This document shows positions 9,267 to 18,353 of a stretch of 64,000 nt of DNA, one piece after another. The number at the start of each line of letters is the position of its first letter. The first letter of the stretch is position 1. The notes beneath the pieces were generated by a model. It had not been told where the DNA came from, searched no databases, and saw only the letters and a list, made by a program, of their open reading frames with translations. The position numbers were made by a program, and so were the translations under genes. Source of the stretch: Psychrobacter sp. NG254 (lineage in GTDB: Bacteria; Pseudomonadota; Gammaproteobacteria; Pseudomonadales; Moraxellaceae); contig NZ_JADHDA010000001.1 in assembly GCF_015277735.1 (NCBI RefSeq), positions 248,001-312,000 on the forward strand, read 5' to 3'.

Positions 9267-9512
9267 CTAGCGATTAAAGTAATCTTCGTCATCGAAAGAA
9301 GGCGAAAAGTTGCCTTGCTCAAGATGCTGCATTTGCGACTGTACAGAACGCTCATGCTGAATACGTTGATAAATTTCTTCACGATGTACAGCAATATCTT
9401 TAGGTGCATTCACACCGATACGTACTTGATTGCCTTTAACACCTAACACAGTCACACTTACTTCATCGCCAATCATTAGCGTTTCGCCCACACGGCGTGT
9501 CAAAATTAACAT
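9267..9512 (-). CDS. csrA: Carbon storage regulator, RNA-binding protein CsrA
   Basis: A small dimeric RNA-binding protein that binds GGA motifs in mRNA leaders and controls translation of metabolism, motility and biofilm genes. [18 protein letters not shown] and [19 protein letters not shown] are diagnostic. It is 81 residues long against about 61 in E. coli. The extra 20 residues form a Gln-rich then acidic/aromatic tail ending DDEDYFNR, as seen in other Moraxellaceae. A very good AAGGAG precedes the ATG. It lies downstream of lysC on the same strand but behind a terminator. Confidence 0.97.
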   Translation of the reverse strand: MLILTRRVGETLMIGDEVSVTVLGVKGNQVRIGVNAPKDIAVHREEIYQRIQHERSVQSQMQHLEQGNFSPSFDDEDYFNR

Positions 9513-9886
9513 GCGTCACACTCCTTATGTCGCATCAACAAATTATTACTCATCAGCTCACTTCTCAATTGCAGGACATTACCGTCTTATTCAACATCTC
9601 ATACATCAATGACTATAATGTTTGATAATCATCATAGGCGATGTCGTATCAATAACGGCAATGATAGGTAGATTCATTTAGCCCAAATGAAAGCCCCATT
9701 ATAGGGGGCATAACAGATACTGTCACGGTTTTTCACAAAACTATTAGAGAATTACTTGGACCAGTTCTTACAAAAAACAAAATAGGATCTAAAAAGATCC
9801 TATTTTTTATTTACTATTCAAAGTTATTAATAGTCGCTTTGCAAATTACCGTCACGGCTAAAAATGTCTTTTAATAATATTGTGTA
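9513..9886. other. Intergenic region upstream of csrA
   Basis: 374 bp between lysC and csrA. It holds the lysC terminator (9779-9806) and presumably the csrA promoter. I see no convincing gene. A 60-codon open frame on the plus strand crossing the csrA start is a shadow. Confidence 0.5.
9779..9806 (-). terminator. Terminator downstream of lysC
   Basis: Perfect stem aaaataggatct / agatcctatttt with a 4-base loop, flanked by a T-rich run on the minus strand. It separates lysC from csrA. Confidence 0.85.
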
Positions 9887-11173
9887 TTATAGCCCAGCGA
9901 TTTTACTTTCACCGTCTTCACGATCGAGGCCAAATGCGGTGTGCAATGACTTAACGGCTTTTTCTAAGTGTTGGTCTTGAATTAAGACAGACACTTTGAT
10001 TTCGCTGGTCGATATCATTTGGATATTGATGTTATTTTCAGCCAATGTCTGGAACATGAGGCTAGCAACCCCTGCGTGTGAACGCATACCAACGCCGACC
10101 AATGAAACTTTGACCACTTCACTGTTGCCTGAGATCTCTTTGGCACCAATCTCATTTTTGACTTCTTCATTCAGTACTTTTAGTGTCTTGTCTAAGTCAG
10201 AGCGGTTGACTGTGAAGGTAAAGTCAGTGGTGCCATTGTCCGAAAGATTTTGTACGATCATATCGATTTCGATATTGGCGCGGCCAATGGGGCTTAGGAT
10301 GGCAGAGGCAATACCAGGATGATCAGGTACACCGCGTACTAAGATTTTTGCTTCGTCTCGATTGAATGCGATGCCTGAGATGATTGCCTGTTCCATATTG
10401 TCTCCTTCGTCTATCGTAATTAGGGTGCCCACGTTGTCTTGAAACTCTTGGTCAAAGCTGCCGTCGGTGTTTTCATCAAAGCTTGAGAGGACACGCAGTG
10501 GCACGCCATACTTACCAGCGAATTCTACTGAGCGAATCTGTAGAATCTTAGAACCCAGACTTGCCATCTCAAGCATTTCTTCAAACGTAATCTTTTCAAG
10601 CTTTTTGGCTTTTGAGGTGACACGAGGGTCAGTGGTATAAACACCATCGACATCGGTATAGATCTGACACTCATCAGCACCCAAAGCTGCTGCAATGGCA
10701 ACGCCTGTGGTATCCGAACCGCCGCGCCCTAACGTGGTCGCGTTGCCGTCTTCATCAATACCTTGAAAACCTGCGACGATGACGATATTGCCAGCATCTA
10801 ACTGCTCACGTATGTTTTTATCATCGATGCTTTCGATACGGGCTTTATTATGGGCATTGTCTGTTTTGATCGCGACTTGACGACCAGTCATTGAACGCGC
10901 GCCAATACCAAGCTCTTTGATCGCCATAGCGAGGAGCGAGATAGACACTTGCTCACCCGTTGAGACCATTTGATCGTATTCACGCGGGTCAGGCTGTGTG
11001 CTAATTTGGCGGGCAAGATCAATCAAACGGTTGGTTTCGCCGCTCATGGCAGAGACCACAACGACGATTTGATGGCCATTGTCATGCCAGCGTTTGACTC
11101 GTTTGGCGACGTTTTTGATGCGGTCGATACTGCCCATCGAGGTGCCGCCATATTTCTGTACTATTAACGCCAT
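9887..11173 (-). CDS. lysC: Aspartate kinase
   Basis: Catalyses the first step of the aspartate pathway, giving aspartyl phosphate for lysine, threonine and methionine. The 428-residue monofunctional enzyme has KYGGTSMGS near residue 7, an amino acid kinase domain with GRGGSDTTGVAIAAALGA and DVDGVYTTDPR, and two C-terminal ACT domains from about 265 that normally bind lysine and threonine. An internal ATG may produce a beta subunit, as in related enzymes; this is inferred only from family behaviour. I see no lysine riboswitch in the 310-bp leader. alaS lies upstream in the same orientation, as in many gammaproteobacteria. Confidence 0.96.
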   Translation of the reverse strand: MALIVQKYGGTSMGSIDRIKNVAKRVKRWHDNGHQIVVVVSAMSGETNRLIDLARQISTQPDPREYDQMVSTGEQVSISLLAMAIKELGIGARSMTGRQVAIKTDNAHNKARIESIDDKNIREQLDAGNIVIVAGFQGIDEDGNATTLGRGGSDTTGVAIAAALGADECQIYTDVDGVYTTDPRVTSKAKKLEKITFEEMLEMASLGSKILQIRSVEFAGKYGVPLRVLSSFDENTDGSFDQEFQDNVGTLITIDEGDNMEQAIISGIAFNRDEAKILVRGVPDHPGIASAILSPIGRANIEIDMIVQNLSDNGTTDFTFTVNRSDLDKTLKVLNEEVKNEIGAKEISGNSEVVKVSLVGVGMRSHAGVASLMFQTLAENNINIQMISTSEIKVSVLIQDQHLEKAVKSLHTAFGLDREDGESKIAGL

Positions 11174-11484
11174 AAAAATCTACCTATTATTCATTAATGA
11201 CCTTTCATTATCATTGATGAGGGTCAATGTGATACTCGTCAATGCTAGTATAGATAAAGCCAGATTATAAGAGTTACGCCCTATGTTTTTCATTCATCTA
11301 ACAGTCGCTGTTTTAAATGTAGTGAATGAGTAATATGTCCAAACGTTGACCTTTATACCATATCTACATCGTAACTTTAAGCCTTAGCGTCACTTAGATA
11401 TATGGCGATTGGTTATAGTGCTTATAACCAATCGCGTGTCCTTTGTGCAGTAGACTAGAGTAATACTCCGTGTCCATGGCTTTT
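11174..11484. other. Intergenic region between alaS and lysC
   Basis: About 310 bp, probably with the lysC promoter. It contains a strong perfect hairpin at 11405-11435 without a T-tract. No gene is visible. Confidence 0.5.
11405..11435. repeat. Perfect inverted repeat/hairpin between alaS and lysC
   Basis: 13-bp perfect arms gcgattggttata / tataaccaatcgc around a 5-base loop, about 50 bp past the alaS stop. Neither strand has a following T-run, so it is not a classical terminator. It may protect the alaS mRNA 3' end or be a protein-binding site. Confidence 0.6.
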
Positions 11485-14163
11485 TCAGGACTGGCTAAGT
11501 TGGGTTTCAATCCAAGCAGGTAGGGCGCTCACAACTGCGCTAGTATTGGCCGCTTTTGGTGCGCCGCCTTGCGCATAGTCAGGCTTACCGCCACCTTTAC
11601 CACCTAGCTCACCTGCCAAGTGACGAATGATATCACCCGCTTTTACTTTGGCTGTGATAGATTTCGCCACACTGGCTGCTAGGGCTAACTGATCGTCTTT
11701 ATCACCCACCAATACAATCACGCTATCTGGAAGTTTCGATTTGATATCGTCCATCAGCGTACGGATTGATTTACCATCGACACCGCTTAACATGCTGATA
11801 AGTACAGGCGTACCTGCGATAGTCTGCACGTCATCAAGTAAGTTGGCGGCTTGGGCACTGGCTATTTTTTGTTGCAAGCGCTCTAGTTGTTTTTCTAGAT
11901 CGCGTTGCTTATCTGCCATGGTACGGACACGCTGAGCAACTTCAGGACGTTTGACCTTAAGCTGACCGGCAAGCTCACTCAATTGTTGCTCGCTTTGCTG
12001 AATGTTTTTGACCGCATTCATACCAGTGACGGCTTCAATACGGCGAATACCAGCGGCGATACCTGATTCGCTAGTGATTTTTAGTACACCGATATCGCCA
12101 GTGCGCTGTACATGCAAACCGCCGCATAGCTCGATAGAGAAAGGCTTGCGTTGACCGTCTACGATGCTATCTGTACCCATCGTAAGCACGCGAACGTCAG
12201 TGCCGTACTTTTCACCAAACAGCGCCATCGCGCCTTGGTTCATGGCTTCATCAATCGACATGTGCTCGATACGAGCAGGGGTGTTGGCTTGGATTTGTTC
12301 GTTGACGAGACGTTCGATACGGCTGATTTCAGCAGTACTAACGGGCTTGTCATAAGAGAAATCAAAACGCAATACTTCGCTTGAGACCAGTGAGCCTTTT
12401 TGCGTGACCGCGTCGCCCAATACTTCTCTGAGCGCTGCGTGTAATAGGTGAGTGGCCGAGTGGTTTTTGGCACTGGCTGCACGGATGCTTGAGAGCACTT
12501 GGGCATCTGCCGTTTGCTTGGTCGTAATCTCACCCATAGTGACAACACCATAATGGATAATAGCCTGACCAGATTTTTTGGTGTCTTGTACTTCAAAGAC
12601 GCCAGATGCAGTACGAATCTCGCCCAGCTCACCGACTTGACCACCACCTTCAGCATAAAAAGGCGTGCGATCGATTACCACGACACCCTCCATGCCTTCA
12701 CACAAGCTCTCTGCTGGATTGCCGTCTTGATAAAGCGCCTCAACCGTCACGCCTTCTTCTTCAAGTTGCTCATAACCGATAAAGGTCGTTGGTGTTTCTA
12801 CTTGGATCACACTGCTGTAATCAACGTCGAATTTGCCCGCATCACGCGCACGCTCACGTTGCGCTTGCATATGCTCATCGAACTCAGCTTCATCAATCAC
12901 AATACCGCGCTCACGAGTGATATCAGCGGTCAAATCAAGCGGGAAACCATAAGTATCGTACAGTTTAAATGCCGCTTCACCAGAGAGCGTATCACCATCT
13001 TGCAAGCCTTCAAGTTCAGTGGCTAATAGTCGCAAACCTTGCGCTAGTGTCTTGGCAAACTGTGTTTCTTCTTTTTGAATGGCATTTTCGATAACGCTTT
13101 GCTTGTCTTTTAGATCAGGATAGGCGCTGCCCATTTCAGCGACGAGCGGCGCCACCATTTTATAAAAGAAGTCACTATCAGCACCCAGCTTGTTACCATG
13201 ACGTACGGCACGGCGAATGACGCGGCGTAGCACATAGCCACGTCCTTCATTGCTTGGCGTGACGCCATCAGCAATCAAAAATGACACGGCACGGATGTGA
13301 TCGGCAATCACTTTTAGTGAGGATTGTTGCTCATTATTTATCTCTAAAATCTCAGCCGCGGCATCCATTAGATGAGTGAACAAGTCGATCTCATAGTTGC
13401 CATGCACGCCTTGCATGATGGCACTGATGCGCTCAAGACCCATCCCAGTATCGACACTTGGGGCAGGTAGCGGCAATAGCGTGCCGTCTTTTTGACGATT
13501 GAACTGCATGAATACACAGTTCCAAATCTCAATAAAGCGATCGCCATCTTCTTCAGGAGTACCTGGTAAGCCGCCTTCGATGTCGGCGCCGTGGTCATAA
13601 AAAACTTCGGTACAAGGACCGCAAGGACCAGTGTCACCCATCGTCCAAAAGTTATCTGACGCATACGGCGCGCCTTTGTTATCGCCAATGCGAATGATGC
13701 GCTCGCTTGGAATACCGATGTTTTTATTCCAAATCTCAAAGGCTTCGTCATCGGTTTCATAAATGGTGACATACAAGCGGTCTTTATCAATCGCTAGCCA
13801 CTCATCTGAGGTCAAAAATTCCCAAATATATTCAATACCTGATTGTTTGAAATAATCACCAAACGAAAAATTACCCAGCATCTCGAAAAACGTATGATGA
13901 CGGGCGGTATAGCCGACGTTATCTAAGTCATTGTGTTTGCCGCCAGCACGGACGCACTTCTGTGACGTCACAGCACGGGTATAGTCACGTGGCTCCATAC
14001 CCAAAAACGTTTCTTTGAACTGATTCATACCGGCATTGGTAAATAGCAATGTCGGGTCATTGTGTGGAATCAAGCTAGACGATGAAACTTGGGTGTGCTG
14101 CTTGCTTATGAAAAAATCGATAAAGGCTTGACGAATATCGGCTGAGCGAAATGGCTGGCTCAC
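11485..14163 (-). CDS. alaS: Alanine-tRNA ligase
   Basis: Charges tRNA-Ala and edits misacylated Ser/Gly. The 892 residues match the family. The N-terminal class II catalytic core has LLFTNAGMNQFKETFLG and RHHTFFEMLGNFSFGDYFK. The editing domain has NHSATHLLHAAL and, later, CGGLHVQRTGDIG, which supply the zinc-type HxxxH and CxxxH residues. The C-terminal C-Ala domain has a coiled coil and a glycine-rich GGKGGGKPDYAQGG. The start codon is GTG, supported by AAGGAG with good spacing. There is no recX/recA gene next to it, and lysC follows on the same strand. Confidence 0.97.
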   Translation of the reverse strand: MSQPFRSADIRQAFIDFFISKQHTQVSSSSLIPHNDPTLLFTNAGMNQFKETFLGMEPRDYTRAVTSQKCVRAGGKHNDLDNVGYTARHHTFFEMLGNFSFGDYFKQSGIEYIWEFLTSDEWLAIDKDRLYVTIYETDDEAFEIWNKNIGIPSERIIRIGDNKGAPYASDNFWTMGDTGPCGPCTEVFYDHGADIEGGLPGTPEEDGDRFIEIWNCVFMQFNRQKDGTLLPLPAPSVDTGMGLERISAIMQGVHGNYEIDLFTHLMDAAAEILEINNEQQSSLKVIADHIRAVSFLIADGVTPSNEGRGYVLRRVIRRAVRHGNKLGADSDFFYKMVAPLVAEMGSAYPDLKDKQSVIENAIQKEETQFAKTLAQGLRLLATELEGLQDGDTLSGEAAFKLYDTYGFPLDLTADITRERGIVIDEAEFDEHMQAQRERARDAGKFDVDYSSVIQVETPTTFIGYEQLEEEGVTVEALYQDGNPAESLCEGMEGVVVIDRTPFYAEGGGQVGELGEIRTASGVFEVQDTKKSGQAIIHYGVVTMGEITTKQTADAQVLSSIRAASAKNHSATHLLHAALREVLGDAVTQKGSLVSSEVLRFDFSYDKPVSTAEISRIERLVNEQIQANTPARIEHMSIDEAMNQGAMALFGEKYGTDVRVLTMGTDSIVDGQRKPFSIELCGGLHVQRTGDIGVLKITSESGIAAGIRRIEAVTGMNAVKNIQQSEQQLSELAGQLKVKRPEVAQRVRTMADKQRDLEKQLERLQQKIASAQAANLLDDVQTIAGTPVLISMLSGVDGKSIRTLMDDIKSKLPDSVIVLVGDKDDQLALAASVAKSITAKVKAGDIIRHLAGELGGKGGGKPDYAQGGAPKAANTSAVVSALPAWIETQLSQS

Positions 14164-14316
14164 AGCGGCTCCTTACTGACGGATAGAATTGAGTAGATGA
14201 CATAAAATAATTTTGCAAGCGATTTTAGCACAAACGCCCAAGCTCTTGGTACAAGAGTTACATCTGCTGAGTTATTCTTCAAATGCAGCCATCGCTCATG
14301 TCACAAATTATAGAGG

Positions 14317-16023
14317 CTAATTGGTTAAGATTGCCGCATCAGTCTTATCAAGCTTGTCTGTTACCAACGGATTGGATTCAATTACTTGTACGGGTAAGTA
14401 ACGCAGTTGTAGCTTGATGGGCAAATAATCAGGGAAGTTGTCAGCCATATCTTGAGTAATAATGGTTTCTATTTTGCGGACATCTTCTGAGGTGGGTAAG
14501 GTTTCACCGCGAATGACCGCCCGCACCACTTGATTGTCATCGAGCGTGTCGAACTGGGTATTGGTCAACACATTGCCTCGACCAATAAAGTAGCTATTGA
14601 TCGTTTCTTTGACGCTACTCTCAAATACTTGTTGCTTGGCATTGGTTTGTAAATTAATGGTTAAGTAAGCACCTAGCGCGCCCAATAGTAATAAAGTCAC
14701 GGCGTTACGCTGCAAAAAAGTCAGATAGGTATTTGATTTATAGTCGTCATCGACCAAACGTCGAAACCCTAGCAGCCAAAGCACTAGGGCATTGGTAAAT
14801 TGAATGGCAATGATGTTGGTCACTGCCAATAAGAGCGCGCCCAACCCAAGCTGCATCTCGCCATTGGCAAATAAAATACCACTGGCGGCAAGTGGTGGCA
14901 CCAAAGCAGTCGCAACAGCAACACCGACGACAGCCACTGATAGATGCGGGGATACCATCGCATAAGCACCAGCTGTACCACCAGCTAAGGCAATCATCAA
15001 ATCCATAGAGGTGGGCTGGGTGCGTGATAATATCTCTGCTGTTAGCGGTTGATCCTTATGTAGCCAACCAACAATAAAACCGACCAACACCACTAGTGAG
15101 ACACCAGCAATGACAGTAATCAGCGACTTCCGTAATAGCGGCATCCGGTGGTCAATGATAGCCAGCGCTACGCCAGTAATGGGGCCTAACATCATGGCAA
15201 CCAGCATGGCGCCAATGACGACTGCTGCTGAATTGGTCACTAGTCCATAGCTGGCAATGATGGCAGATAGTATATTCATGATGAAATACATCTTGCTAGG
15301 CAGCGCATTCGCCTCAATCCTAACCCTTACCTCTGGATAATCTACCTTTTGATTGCTAAATTGTTCGGCGACAAATTGCTTATAAGATTCAAGCTTGTCC
15401 TCTTTTTCTTTTTGGCCCTCTTCTTCATCACTTTCTGGTGCTTTGTCCGATTCAGTATCGGTATCTTGGCCACTATCCTGTGAGACGTTAGATTTATTCT
15501 GATGATTGTTATTAGATTTAATGTTAGTTTTAGGCTTACCTGCTATCTTCTTAGCTGTTGATTGCATAGCAGCATTTTGACTATCGGTTACGGGCTCACT
15601 TTCAGCTTCTACAGTTACCTCAGCATTAGTATCCTCTTGTGAGGTGTGCTCTGCTGCCTCTGAAGCATCAGCATCTGTCTGAAAAAAGTCTGACCCTTGC
15701 TCTAATTCTGAGACCGCCTCTGATTGCTTGTCGACGGATTGTATTTCAGGCTCTGGTTCAGATGACTCTAGTGTCACGACGACCACCTCCTCACTGATTG
15801 ACTCCATCTTTATCTCGGCTTCAGGAGCCTTGGCATCTGCGGTCGCTTCATCTCCGTCTTGATGAGTATCTGATTTCTCAGTATTGTCCGCTATTGAATC
15901 ATCTGCTATTGAGCCATCTAAGGTATCTTTCGGACGTAAGTGCGCCATAGTGCTTGACGATTCGTTCTCAGATATTGAGTCAGTCTTATTTGGTTTTTCA
16001 GATGAGGTCATAACAGATAGCAT
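14317..16023 (-). CDS. DUF389 (TIGR00341-like) multi-pass membrane protein with long acidic N-terminus
   Basis: 568 residues in two parts. Residues 1 to about 205 are highly acidic and polar, rich in Glu, Asp, Ser, Thr and Asn, without hydrophobic segments, and likely disordered. From about 235 there is a DUF389 membrane domain of at least six helices with NILSAIIASYGLVTNSAAV, VIGAMLVAMMLGPITGVAL and VAVATALVPPLAASG. A short periplasmic or cytoplasmic domain follows. DUF389 proteins are conserved membrane proteins of unknown function. The long acidic extension is unusual compared with the roughly 300-450 residue members I know. Two Met codons (residues 1 and 5) are possible starts. Confidence 0.8.
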   Translation of the reverse strand: MLSVMTSSEKPNKTDSISENESSSTMAHLRPKDTLDGSIADDSIADNTEKSDTHQDGDEATADAKAPEAEIKMESISEEVVVVTLESSEPEPEIQSVDKQSEAVSELEQGSDFFQTDADASEAAEHTSQEDTNAEVTVEAESEPVTDSQNAAMQSTAKKIAGKPKTNIKSNNNHQNKSNVSQDSGQDTDTESDKAPESDEEEGQKEKEDKLESYKQFVAEQFSNQKVDYPEVRVRIEANALPSKMYFIMNILSAIIASYGLVTNSAAVVIGAMLVAMMLGPITGVALAIIDHRMPLLRKSLITVIAGVSLVVLVGFIVGWLHKDQPLTAEILSRTQPTSMDLMIALAGGTAGAYAMVSPHLSVAVVGVAVATALVPPLAASGILFANGEMQLGLGALLLAVTNIIAIQFTNALVLWLLGFRRLVDDDYKSNTYLTFLQRNAVTLLLLGALGAYLTINLQTNAKQQVFESSVKETINSYFIGRGNVLTNTQFDTLDDNQVVRAVIRGETLPTSEDVRKIETIITQDMADNFPDYLPIKLQLRYLPVQVIESNPLVTDKLDKTDAAILTN

Positions 16024-16287
16024 TCTTAATAGATAAAGAAAGTCATTATTGTAATGATAAATAAATAAAAATATAGAATATTTTTAAGAATAAGAGGAAA
16101 GCATTGTGAGGAAACAAGCGAAAAAAACGAGCGTTTTTTTGACTAAGCATAAAACCTTAATAGTAGCATGGTTTTTGGTATAAAGTCTTCCGTTATAACT
16201 GGTACAAGGGTTCACGTTAAATACTTACTTTTTTTGTGGAATTAAGGCTAAATATGTTATATCCACAATAAATATAAGGAATAACTT

Positions 16288-16500
16288 ATGAACTGGCCTT
16301 TATTTTCTGTTATCTACTCAATGGCAGTAACCGTTACGACTGGGCTTTTTATGATTGGTGCATTAGTTACAGGGTTTGATGAGATATTTCATATTCAAAT
16401 AGCAGTAGGACTGGGTATTTTGGCATCGATACCTGCAGGGCTGATCTTTACCAAAAAAATTGGCAGTATTACTGGAAATGAAGAAGGCTATAAAACATAA
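16288..16500 (+). CDS. Small two-helix membrane protein, unknown function
   Basis: 70 residues with two hydrophobic segments (about 5-28 and 35-53) and a polar, charged C-terminus (KKIGSITGNEEGYKT). AAGGA sits well before the ATG, and the hydrophobic pattern supports a real protein. I do not recognise the family. It stands alone between the DUF389 gene (divergent) and the L,D-transpeptidase gene (convergent), with a repeat-rich stretch and a terminator directly behind it. Confidence 0.65.
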   Translation: MNWPLFSVIYSMAVTVTTGLFMIGALVTGFDEIFHIQIAVGLGILASIPAGLIFTKKIGSITGNEEGYKT

Positions 16501-16532
16501 AGTCAGATAGCATGATCGATGTAAATAGACAT

Positions 16533-16598
16533 TAGGGCGTGTTGAACATTCAAATATTAGGGCTGCTGATCGATGTAAATTTACATGACTTATCAGCA
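16533..16598. repeat. Repeat-rich stretch with nested hairpin and possible lone TIR
   Basis: GATCGATGTAAAT occurs twice (from 16514 and 16569, the first just before this interval). The second copy is inside a nested hairpin: TGCTGAT at 16564-16570 pairs with ATCAGCA at 16592-16598, with the palindrome TGTAAATTTACA inside. TAGGGCGTGT at 16533-16542 equals the outer ten bases of the terminal inverted repeat of the MITE-like element at 44446-44619, but no partner end is found here. A decayed mobile-element end is possible. Confidence 0.4.
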
Positions 16599-16599
16599 A

Positions 16600-16629
16600 A
16601 AAAAAGACCTCAATATTGAGGTCTTTTTT
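16600..16629. terminator. Bidirectional terminator
   Basis: Perfect stem aaaaaagacctcaa / ttgaggtctttttt with a tiny loop. It lies between the convergent small membrane-protein gene and the L,D-transpeptidase gene and can serve both. Confidence 0.92.
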
Positions 16630-16659
16630 GTCATTACGAATTAGAGCCGTGAATCAGCG

Positions 16660-18000
16660 TTATTGAAGTTCGACAACCGCGCCGTTTTCAACGTTGGCGT
16701 AAACCTCTAATACATCCCAGTTAGTCAAACGGACACAACCTGCTGAGCCTTGGCGGCTGATACCTTCAGGTACTGGTGAGCCATGTAAACCATAAGAAGG
16801 TTTTGACAGTCCCATCCAAACAACACCTACTGGGTTATTTGGTCCTGGTGCGATCATATGGACTTTCTTTTGAGCCCCTTCGCCAACCGTTGACTTATAC
16901 CAAGGCATTTTCACTTTATTGATGATTTTGAAAGTACCTTTTGGTGACGGTGTAGCAGCACTACCGACAGTCGTTGGGTAGGTAGCAACCAGCTTGTCAC
17001 CGTTGTACGCATACAATGTTTGGTCTGCTTTATTAGCGACGATACGGTTGATACGCTGGTTAAGCTCACCGCGGTTGTTCAATACGGTGATCGTTTCACC
17101 GACTTTGTACTCTTTATTCTTGTTGAGTTTGTCTAAGTAGCGTACGTCCATGTGGAAACGTTCGCCGAGCATCTCTTTGATGTCTTGATAATACAAACCT
17201 TTCATTTTCGATTTGGCTTCTGAACCAGAAGGGGTGGTCGCAAAGTTGGTATCAAGATCTGCTTTAGTCAGCGTATAAGTAACCAATACGGGCTTATTAG
17301 CAGGAATGTTTTTGATCAAGGCACTCCATGTTTTTTGATCCATTTTACCCGTTGCTGGCAAGCCTTTCATGGTTTGGAAGTTGACAAGGGCTTTTTTACT
17401 GTTCATACCCCAACCACCATCGATAGGGCCAGGAGACGCATGGTTCCAATCAAGTAATGCCTGCATCTTGATAGTCATTGCAGAATTGACTTTCATGCTG
17501 GGTGACCAAACAGCACTATTCACTTGCTTGGCATAGTTTGATAAGTTAAGTGTGGTGTGTCTTTTACCATCTTTGTCTTCGATGTTTTTGATGGTAGGAT
17601 CATCACTAAAATCTTGACGTTTTTCGTTTTCAGGTAATTCAAAAGCAAGTGGGTCAGATGAGTTGATAGATGAGAGGTCGCTTGGGGCAGCAACCGCTTG
17701 ACCTTCACTTTCATCATCATTACGGTCAGCTTGCTCATCCTTACGTGTCAATTCTGCGGCACTCATATTATCTGCCGCTGGTGCCTCTTTTGAATCGATT
17801 AGCTGAGTCATACTGTCAGTCGCGCCGCGGCTGTCTAATGAGCTGCTGCGATTTTCTTGTAAGTTCAGGCTAACTTTTTTGGCAAGCGAATCAACTGTAC
17901 GTACTGGCAATGTGCGAGTCGTATCAGCAGTGGCGGCAATGGCGCTAACGCTAACAGCAGCGATAGATATAGCAGTAATAATAGGCTTTATTTTCATCAT
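16660..18000 (-). CDS. Secreted L,D-transpeptidase (YkuD) with peptidoglycan-binding domain
   Basis: 446 residues. An N-terminal signal peptide ends near AIA|ATA (residue ~24), followed by a polar linker rich in Asp/Ser. A PG_binding_1-like domain lies around 160-240 (SAMTIKMQALLDWNHASPGP...GGWGMNSKKALVNFQ). The C-terminal YkuD domain carries HGSPVPEGISRQGSAGCVRL, with the catalytic His near 406 and Cys near 420. Such enzymes make 3-3 cross-links in peptidoglycan or attach lipoproteins; which one cannot be told from sequence. It is a single gene on its strand, convergent with the small membrane-protein gene. Confidence 0.92.
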   Translation of the reverse strand: MMKIKPIITAISIAAVSVSAIAATADTTRTLPVRTVDSLAKKVSLNLQENRSSSLDSRGATDSMTQLIDSKEAPAADNMSAAELTRKDEQADRNDDESEGQAVAAPSDLSSINSSDPLAFELPENEKRQDFSDDPTIKNIEDKDGKRHTTLNLSNYAKQVNSAVWSPSMKVNSAMTIKMQALLDWNHASPGPIDGGWGMNSKKALVNFQTMKGLPATGKMDQKTWSALIKNIPANKPVLVTYTLTKADLDTNFATTPSGSEAKSKMKGLYYQDIKEMLGERFHMDVRYLDKLNKNKEYKVGETITVLNNRGELNQRINRIVANKADQTLYAYNGDKLVATYPTTVGSAATPSPKGTFKIINKVKMPWYKSTVGEGAQKKVHMIAPGPNNPVGVVWMGLSKPSYGLHGSPVPEGISRQGSAGCVRLTNWDVLEVYANVENGAVVELQ

Positions 18001-18353
18001 GTTGGATCACTTGTGGTTGCTACTAATGCGGCTATTATGCGCATAATTTAATAGGTTCGCAAACTTTTGACACATGTTTTTGTATTTAAGACTCATCAAA
18101 CGTCAACTGCTGACGTATTCGCTACAGTTGGGTAATATTTTGACAGCGATATGTATGGCATTGTGCTCGATTCTTACGCAAATCGCTCATGAGTTCCTTA
18201 CTTTTATTCAAGTAAAAACGACAGTGATTGGCGCAACTTAGTGTTTACGTCTATAATGTATGATTAGATTTTTACTAAATCAATCGATTTTTGCAAAAAG
18301 TAATTTAACCCATCAGCATGTAATCCGCTAGCATGAAATCAACAAGGTGTGAT
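18001..18353. other. Divergent intergenic region (L,D-transpeptidase / prmB)
   Basis: About 350 bp of AT-rich DNA. A TTGACA-like hexamer lies near 18066 on the plus strand, but no good -10 follows at standard spacing. No gene or terminator is seen. Confidence 0.4.

Noticed and set aside
11174-11404. Lysine riboswitch in the lysC leader
   Set aside because: I looked for a long conserved lysine riboswitch architecture and saw none; the region is too AT-rich and unstructured.
12499-13026. 175-codon plus-strand frame inside alaS
   Set aside because: Antisense to alaS; only alaS shows conserved motifs.
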